Source: Cladorhizidae sp. MBARI D1340-BT2 (taxonomy: Eukaryota; Porifera; Demospongiae; Poecilosclerida; Cladorhizidae). Taken from it: a DNA stretch of 64,000 bases. The DNA lies in assembly GCA_028752905.1 (NCBI GenBank), contig JAQNBH010000004.1:32391189-32455188 (forward strand), written 5' to 3'. Below are positions 56,986 to 64,000 of the stretch, piece by piece. Under the pieces are notes generated by a model. It had not been told where the DNA came from, did not search any database, and was given only the letters and a program-made list of their open reading frames with translations. A program made the position numbers and the translations under genes. The first letter of the stretch is position 1, and every line of letters starts with the position of its first letter.

Positions 56986-57314
56986 TGTGAACACTCATTG
57001 GCAGGACAAAATCTAGCATTTTGCAGGATCTTGCTAATTTTTGCAGGACCACAACATGGCCAGGTAAAAGTGGCCGTGGGTCTAAAATATTTAAGGTATT
57101 GTTGTTCTCTCTACATACTCAGCTCCCCCTCCACATCAATCTTGTGGAGAGAGGAGCTACTTAATGTGCCTCTGCAACCCCCCCCCCCCCCCCCCCGTGC
57201 CCACTATATATAACAGTGTAATTCTTCAATAATATTATTATAATGAATATTGAAATCAATGATTCAGAGTCTCAGATGCATGATTGTGAGGTAGAGATGA
57301 TAACTTGTAGTTAT
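56986..57314. other. Spacer with poly-C run
   Basis: Holds a C run at about 57178-57196. No gene. Confidence 0.5.
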
Positions 57315-59180
57315 GAGGTAGTCTGTAGGCTTTTCATGGTGGCTGATTTAGCTAATGATAGCATGCTGTCATTAATTAGATGTGCATTTGAATAGCATGG
57401 CTTATCATTATTTATTTTAACACTCAGCAGGTCACACACTGTGGATGGATCCAACTGCCGTCGTTATTCTGTCTCGATCTTTCTCACCATGTTAAAAAGG
57501 TGTTCTGGATCTGCATTGGAATGAGGAAGTACGAGCAAAATGTGTGCAAAACTGGACAAGACCCCAAAACGAAATAGTTCCAAATCCAAGATTGAATGAA
57601 CTTACGCCATCACAGACCAGAAGTTATCTATTGCTCCAGCTTTTTTTGCATCAAATGTGGGAAGTTGGTCCAAGGGTGAAGCACGAAAATCACGAAATTC
57701 CATACTCAAAGTGTCCAATTCATCAGGAGAGAAGGATGTAAAGTGTTTTGCCAATTCAACAATGCCATTTAAAGATGTCTTATCTCTATTTCTAGGCAAG
57801 AAAAGCAAGTTGAAGCAGAGAGTCATCGTTAAATGGAAATTTAGCTAACATTTTTGAAACAATGGTTTCATAGAAAGTGCGCACACATTAAAAAAAAGTT
57901 TCTCAAGAGCAGTTCCCACCAACTCTTCAAGATCACCACACCACAATAAACGGGTAGATGTGCCAATACCTAGCTCATCATTACTAAGCTGGATAGAAAT
58001 CAGTGAAATCAATAGAAGTGATATCATCAGTGGAATTGAGGACATCTGGGTCTATAAAATTACTACAGAAAGAGTGCAAGAGTCGACGAACATCAGCCTG
58101 TAAAGTATATACCAATATGACTAGCATGAGTTTGAAAGGCAGTTGTGAAAATACTCAAGGGCTTAAGGGCATAACAAACAAAATTGCTTCACTAGTGGGT
58201 CTTTAAGATGCTTGGCCACTCTCTGTACACGCCAATTGGAAGGCTCAGATTCAGCTATCCTGTCAAAATAACAATAAAGAGCTGGCCACTGCTCAATCAA
58301 TCTCTTGAGGCAGCATTCTAAGCTAAGCCAGCGGGTTGAACAATGTTTTAGGATGTGAAGTGGTGTGACATTGCTAAACTCAGTTTGAATTTCATTGAAC
58401 TCATGATATATACGAGTAACTGGCTTTTGTACCCCCTTATGGTGTGACATTGCTAAACTCAGTTTGAATTTCATTGAACTCATGATATATACGAGTAACT
58501 GGCTTTTGTACCCCCTTATCCCAATACCGTACCATCATTCTGTAATACTTCCTATCTGTTTGATCATTACCACCATCACACAAAAGGGTGAAAGGATAAG
58601 AACAACAAGATTGAATGACTTCGTCATTAAGCATTGGAGCTAGTGCAAATTTCACTATGGCTGTAGTTTTTGTCCTACCAGATGCAAATTGCTGAGCGAT
58701 TTTGCTGTCTGGAAACATAACTTTACAGAGTTTGTTGAAGGGATCAGCAGCTAAAAAAGGTACATTATGTTCAGCAATAAATGTAGAAAAATAAATTTCT
58801 GTAGCTGTAACCTGCTCAGCTTCTTGTCTGTCCTTTCTAAAGGTAGCAGCAGTAATTTTTGATTGATCTACAATCTGTTTTACCAACGCACAGTGCCTCT
58901 TTGTCTCCATGTGTCATTTTACTTCATGTAGACCACCAGAGGCAACAGAAAAATCAGTGCAACATATATTGCAACGAACAAATGATGCACCCCTCTCACT
59001 CTCCTTCATATTGTAGCGCTTCAAGTCTTCCTGCCATTTACTTGCTCTCTTTCTCCTCTTAGCAGTGGAGAGGTCACTGCAAGCTTCACTCTGAGAATGA
59101 CTCTGACAAGAAGTACTGGCAATGCAAGTAAAGGCTGCTTCATTGTCTGACTCCACCTCGGACTCGATGCTCCGACTCAT
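57315..59180 (-). pseudogene. hAT transposase with BED-like zinc finger, frameshifted
   Basis: The minus-strand ATG at 59180 starts MSRSIESEVESDNEAAF. It leads through a basic KRRKRASKWQEDLKRYN region and a zinc-finger-like C..C segment with SVASGGLHEVK. Frame 58437-58910 continues (METKRHCALVKQIVDQSK, LCDGGNDQTDRKYY). After the duplication at 58362-58519 the frame with STRWLSLECCLKRLIEQWPA follows. Later blocks (57845-58045, 57602-57826) and a C-terminal HSNADPEHLFNMVRKIETE ... LDPSTVCDLLSVK near 57400-57540 complete a hAT dimerisation region. There are about four frame disruptions, fewer than in the other hAT copies. Terminal repeats were not found. Confidence 0.85.
58362..58519. repeat. 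Exact 79 bp tandem duplication inside the hAT coding region
   Basis: 58362-58440 and 58441-58519 are identical by eye over 79 bases. The length is not a multiple of three, so it shifts the transposase frame. Confidence 0.95.
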
Positions 59181-59411
59181 TGCTAAGAGTTAAAACTCAG
59201 CTGTTTGTGATTTTTAGTTGTTTTTTTTCAAAATTATTTTGGGAAAATTTATTAAATGAAATTGATTTTGTTAGTCTCGCGCAGCTACGTAACCCTTTCC
59301 TACTTGTGGTTTAAGCGTAGCAGCGGTCTTAGGAATGCAGTTGTGCAGTCAGTACAGATTAAGTGGACTGCAGAATTCACATAAACATCAACAGTCCGGT
59401 GGGTAGCAATC
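59181..59411. other. Junction between hAT and Gypsy remnants
   Basis: AT-rich; the last ~40 bases before 59412 may still encode the region upstream of RT. Confidence 0.4.
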
Positions 59412-61281
59412 AGCTTTGCTAGACAAGCATTCAAGCTTGTTCAATAATGAGATAGGTATGCTGAAAGGAACCAAGATGAAGCTACATATAGTCCTTGAAA
59501 TCAAGCCTAAGTTTTTCATAGCTAGGTCAGTACCGGAGAAAGTTGAAGCAGAGCTTGAGAGACCAGAAAACATACACCTGTTCAGTTCAGTAGTGGGGCT
59601 GCACCTATAGTCTCTGTATTGAAAAGCTATGGCACTGAAAGAATCTGTGGTGACTATAAGATTACCATTAACTCTGTTTCTCAGGCAGACACTTATCCTT
59701 TACCTAGAGTGGAGGAGTTGTTTGCTGCTCTGAATGGTAAGATAAACTTGACATGTCTCAGGCTTACCCACAGTTGGAATTAGAGAATGACTCTAAACTG
59801 TATGTCACTGTTAACATGCACAAGGGGTTGTTTCAGTACAACAGATTACCCTTTGTAGTATCAGCTGCTCCATCTATTTTTCAAAGGTACATGGAAAACC
59901 TGTTACAAAGGTGGAAGGATGTTTCTGTGTATCTAGATGATATTAGTGACTGGGAGCACAGCAGAAGAGCATATGGAGAATCTTGATTGTGTCTTGGACA
60001 AGCTAGAATTAGCAGGAGCTTAATTAAACAAGGGTAAATGCTCATTTATGTTACCTAAAGTTGAATACCTTGGGAATGTGATTAACAAGGATGGTTTGCA
60101 ATCCACTGAAGAGAAAATTCAGGTTATTAATTAAAGAAGCCCAGATACCAACCAATATCACTCAGTTGAGAGCCTTCTTGGGAATTATTAATTATTATGG
60201 AAGGTCATGCCTAACCTATCATCACAGCTGTCTCCATCAATTACTAGGTAAAAAGTCGAAGTAGGTTTGGACAAGAAAGCAGGATCAGGTTTTTGTAGTA
60301 ACTAATTTACAGGCTAACTTGCTATTGGTTCACTATGATATTGCAAAACCCCTTATCATAGCATTTGATGCTACTCTGAGCGCTTACAGGTATACAATAC
60401 TCTATAAAGCTGGGAAGAAGTTGGGTAATGCTGATGCTTTGAGTAGATTACATAGTCTGATAATAATTTCATCAGTAAAACTACCAGGAGACCTTATTCA
60501 TCTGTTGAATAAATTGACATCAAGCGATGGATGGCCCATGATCCAGTTTTAAGCAAAGGGTTAATTTAAGTTAAGCATGGATGGGCATCAAGAGAGAGGT
60601 GAAGACTTGAAACCATACCAAGTGAGAGAAAAGGAACTTAGTACCATGGATGGATGTTTGCTATGGGGATCACGAGTTTTAGTTTCACAAAAAGGGAGGC
60701 TCCATGAATTGCACACAGGATCATCAAGATGAAGGCCTTAGCCAAGTCTTATGTGTGGTAGCCAAACATTGATGCAGACATTGTAACCATGGCTACAAGC
60801 TGTACTGTATGTCAAGAGCATCAACAATCACCTGCTTCAGCACCATTCCACCCTTGAGAGTGGCTAGAAACATCATGGAGTCTACTGCATCTGGATTATG
60901 CGGGCCGTTCATGGGTCACATGTACCTTATCACAGTCACTCAAAGTGGTTAGAGGTTAAGTTAATGGAGAGGAGAGACATGCATCGTCACATCGACAGTG
61001 TTATTTAAAGAAATTCATACTAGTTCTATTGGGCCTGAAGTCAATTATTCCGGAATTGGTCCAGAACTTCTGCCTGAGAACCAAATCCACTGAACCTCTG
61101 GCAATCGAAAAAGAACTTCCAAGTACAGACCAAGAAGCACCATCATGAACACAGACAGAGAGTCAAGTTGAGCAAGCCCAAGTGGAGACAGTGGAATCAC
61201 TTCCATGTCATTCAAGTCAAAACCGAGCACCTCCGGATCGTTACCAACCAACTATCGATTAACTGACTAAGGGTGGAAAGG
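59412..61281 (+). pseudogene. Ty3/Gypsy element 4, decayed pol (RT, RNase H remnant, integrase remnant)
   Basis: Plus strand. Recognisable blocks are the pre-RT segment (LLDKHSSLFNNEIGMLKG), the ICGDYKITIN region near 59650, and RT palm with RLPFVVSAAPSIFQRYMENL and the intact catalytic motif VYLDDI (about 59930). Then come a thumb segment with EYLGNVINKDGL (60060-60090) and a collapsed RNase H ending GKKLGNADALSRLHS (60412-60450). Integrase traces (VCQEHQQSP-type zinc region near 60810) and a C-terminal region follow, ending in a polypurine-like AAGGGTGGAAAGG. Multiple stops; the 5' LTR, gag and protease are absent. Confidence 0.85.
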
Positions 61282-61632
61282 TGTGATAGACTGTGACCTT
61301 AGTCTGATTTAACATTGTTGTGGTTATATATATAGTTATTATTTGCTATGATATCATTTGTTTAGTAGACACCATGTTTTCATTTACGAAGCAGTTCAGT
61401 GCTTTTGATAATGTTCAATAACAAGTTGACTTAACATTGTGTGCAGTGCTATATAGTAGTAACCTAGACTAGCACAGTAACAGCTAAATCAGTACATAAA
61501 TAAAATAAACCCAGCATAAGAGATGATGGTTTGGCATGGCATACCTGGAGTAGTGTAATCGAAAGACAAGGTGTGTACCTGGGGTTTGTTTATATCACAC
61601 ACCTTCCTTTATTCTCCTATCTTGGATATACA
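61282..61632 (+). repeat. Putative 3' LTR of Gypsy element 4
   Basis: Starts TGTGATAGACTGTGACC immediately after the purine tract at 61269-61281, the normal arrangement for a 3' LTR. No second copy exists in the window, so the right end (here placed at a CA at 61632) is a guess. Confidence 0.45.
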
Positions 61633-61809
61633 GGTAGCAGCTCAGAATGACTCCACGAGAAGCTCTCCATTATTCTGTAGCATGCAATTGTGATGTTCTA
61701 CTGTGATGAGAATTGTACTCTGGCCCAGCTACGGTCTCTAGCACACATGACACATTAATCACAAATTATATTTTTTATTCATAAATAATACTTTTTATTA
61801 TATTTCACA

Positions 61810-62715
61810 ACCTAAAATTTTTGAGCAGGACAAGTGGAAGAGATTAACACCCCCCCCAAATAATAATTAAATAATAATAATAATAAGGGAGCAATAGTAA
61901 AACCTGTAAGAGCAATGGCACCCAACAAGTTGGAACATTAAGAGTGCCTGCCACTGCTGCTAGGAGATGGCACACAACAAGTTGGAGCATGAGAGGACCT
62001 GCCATTACCACTAGGAGCAATGGCACCCAACAAGTTGGAACATTAGAATGCCTGCCACTGCTGCTAGGAGATGGCACACAACAAGTTGTAGCTTGAAAAA
62101 CTGACTAACAAGTATACTTCCTTATTTCATCCTTATTTCATCAAGATCTGGGGCATGTTGTCATATAGTTATAACTACTCTCAACAATATTGCAGCTCAT
62201 TTGCTCATGCAAATATAAAATTTGAGTAAAATTTTCCCTTTTTATTTTTTGTTTATATTTTATTCGAAGCTGAAGGGTAAATCTCCCTACACACTTAAGC
62301 TGCTCCTATATTTTTTAATAAAAAAGTCCCCTGCATACTGAAGCTGCACCTTGGATAAATAAAAAAAATTATAGGAAGCTAACTCTATGGTTTTATGCTA
62401 TGGCAATCCAAGATCTGCAACTTTGTTGATCACAAATGTCTGAGAAGCATCTGCACTAATATTTATTAAGTTACTGCACAGCTTAGTGTTACAACTTCTT
62501 GATATAATATGTCAAAGCAGCACTGAGAAGGTGATATATTCTGGTGTTCCATAGAGCACTTGACTGTTTTGAGAAAGCTATAGCTGGCTGTATCAATAGC
62601 AGCTGCACTAGTCTACCATAGGACCAAAGAAGGAAACCTACAAAGCTAATTACATGTAGTGGTTGTTTTCTATGTAGCCTCTACCAGAAATTGCACACCT
62701 GGCACCACACAACTC
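61810..62715 (-). repeat. Dispersed repeat, copy B (inverted relative to 27565-28650)
   Basis: The reverse complement is colinear with 27565-28650. It ends at a hAT-type terminus at 62714. A short tandem array (61913-62093) is present only in this copy. Confidence 0.7.
61913..62093. repeat. Short tandem array, about 59-61 bp unit, about 3 copies
   Basis: Units share GGCACCCAACAAGTTGGAACAT and GGAGATGGCACACAACAAGTTG with CTGCCACTGCTGCTA between. The two variants alternate. Confidence 0.85.
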
Positions 62716-64000
62716 AGGGGTGGATCCAGGAATTTGAGATTGGGGGGGTTGATGAACTACACGGCCATAGCCACGGGGGTTTCAATGTCTGGAAATTCTT
62801 TCTTCTTTCCTGAATCATGATCAGATCATTAATCATTTTGCAAGAAAGCACCGTCCTGCATTTCTCTTGGCAATTATATAACAAGACATATATCATCACC
62901 AATATTATTATAACAAGAAATGTAAAATTGAACATGGTATCCTTTAACCATGCACACTGTACTGTGTAATGAATAAGAATATTTATCAGCTTAAAAGAAC
63001 AGCAACTAAAGATAAACAGGAAACTATTTTCAGTCAATAAATAGTGAAGCTTGAAAGAGCCTTCTCGGGTGACACTGCACAAAAGCATGGCAGATATCAT
63101 CAACTGACACTCTCACTCCATAGTTCATGGCTATTACAGCAAGATCGGAAAAGTGTTGTTCAGTCAAAGTCGACCTTGTATATGTCTTTATCCTCCTGAG
63201 TAAACTAAATGATCGTTCTGCTTCAGCACTGGTGATAGGCAGAGTGCAAGCAATGACTAGTAAGCAATGAATGTTTGGGAAAGAGTCAGAGTCACAAGAG
63301 CTAAGAGCTAGGAGAAGATTGTTGGGGATGGTAGCCTCATCTTTGTCTCGCTTATGCTCCCACAATGATTGCCATCTTCTTAGTTCACTTTTGAGAGACA
63401 AGGAACATGGAAGATCTTGTTCCCAGTACAGAAGGTCATCTATATGTTGTGATAGTTGAACACTCGGATTGCAGTTGAGCACTGAAGGCACAAGGCACAA
63501 AAGCATATGACTTTGTTTTCCCTCACCTTGAAATCTTTCCTCCAACTGGTTAATGAATGAATCCAGCACTGGTATAGCAATGACTCTCTTGTAATGCTCT
63601 TTTGCTGATTGACTTGGCGTGTTGCTTCGATTCCGTTGAATGCTTGTCTTTCTTGGAACACTCTCACTCACACCAATTGACTCATTCAAGTACCTCACAA
63701 TACCACAAGCTAAAAACGGTGTCAATAGTCTTTCTGAGGGTTTTCAAGCATTCAATCGCTTCAGTAACTTTGTTATAGGCATCATATATATCTTGATCCT
63801 GCTTCTGAAGTTTTGAAGCAAGTATTTTTACTTCATCAAGAACATTCTTGGTGATTATAAAAACAGCAAGAGTTTGAAAAGAAGAGAGAGCAGCTTTCAG
63901 ACCTTGTGCTTTCACTCTTGTCTCAGTATCCCAATTCCAGCTCCCATCTGATGAGCCTAAATTTGGGTAATCAGTAGGACACAAAATGGCATCTAAGAAA
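62714..64000 (-). mobile_element. hAT element, left terminus to window edge
   Basis: CAGGGGTGGATCCAGGAATT at 62714 looks like a hAT terminal inverted repeat (CAGGGG start) and lies on the 3' side of the minus-strand transposase at 63030-63984. The other end is outside the window. Confidence 0.6.
63030..64000 (-). pseudogene. hAT transposase C-terminal half (THAP12/ZMYM1-like), one frameshift, cut by window edge
   Basis: The minus-strand frame entering from the right edge (63682-63984, with WNWDTETRVKAQGLKAAL and a helical LASKLQKQDQDIYDAYNKV stretch) shifts frame near 63700. It then continues as a 231-residue frame (63030-63725) to a stop. Near its C-terminus is ITSAEAERSFSLLRRIKTYT, a well-preserved hAT dimerisation motif with AERSFS intact, then DLAVIAMNYGVRVSVDDICH. 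With only one visible break in about 950 bp this is the youngest-looking hAT in the window. The N-terminal part is off the window, so it could also be a spliced domesticated gene; the frameshift argues against that. Confidence 0.85.

Noticed and set aside
57544..57848. Plus-strand frames over the hAT remnant at 57.5-57.8 kb
   Set aside because: Antisense shadows of the transposase C-terminal region.

Overview
This is eukaryotic, almost certainly metazoan, repeat-rich DNA. It is AT-rich, has spliceosomal signals, and holds decayed Ty3/Gypsy and hAT transposons, many minisatellites, and very few host genes. The best guess at the source is a marine invertebrate, most likely a demosponge. That rests mainly on one intact intronless gene at 29.3-30.6 kb for a type II membrane protein with a coiled coil and a fibrinogen/intelectin-like C-terminal domain, of a kind I associate with sponge and cnidarian genomes. 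The species cannot be fixed from the sequence.

Layout. 0-2 kb: right part of an internally deleted Gypsy element (minus strand). 2.9-7.5 kb: a run of minisatellites (49, 24, 24 and 61 bp units) with pyrimidine and CA/GT tracts. 7.6-8.85 kb: an ~823 bp tandem duplication with a tRNA-like sequence inside. 8.9-10.4 kb: broken hAT transposase. 11.2-11.8 kb: a candidate secreted cysteine-rich protein. 12.9-21.1 kb: degenerate repeats, a hairpin element, and a 28 bp satellite with a 114 bp higher-order repeat. 23.3-24.4 kb: a possible exon, a RecQ-helicase fragment and a possible signal-peptide exon. 27.6-28.65 kb: dispersed repeat with an inverted partner at 61.8-62.7 kb. 29.3-33.7 kb: the lectin-like gene and a broken tandem copy interrupted by an LTR-like insertion.

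34-43.3 kb: a nest of transposons: a hAT remnant with terminal repeats, a large foldback element whose left arm was split by a second deleted Gypsy element, and a decayed hAT transposase. 44.0-49.3 kb: a nearly complete, GC-rich Gypsy element with two LTRs, a 5 bp target duplication, gag, protease, RT, RNase H and integrase, broken by a few frameshifts. Its primer-binding site is complementary to a 13-base stretch inside its own 3' LTR, suggesting self-primed reverse transcription. 50.4-51.1 kb: a candidate small two-exon gene and an ABCF2-like exon. 53-57 kb: 57, 66 and 25 bp arrays. 57.3-64 kb: a hAT transposase with an exact 79 bp internal duplication, a decayed Gypsy pol, the dispersed repeat, and a hAT transposase running off the window.

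There is no operon-like organisation. The genes do not form a pathway; the window is mostly a record of nested insertion, tandem expansion and decay. Boundaries of decayed elements and all splice-based gene models are hand-made and approximate.
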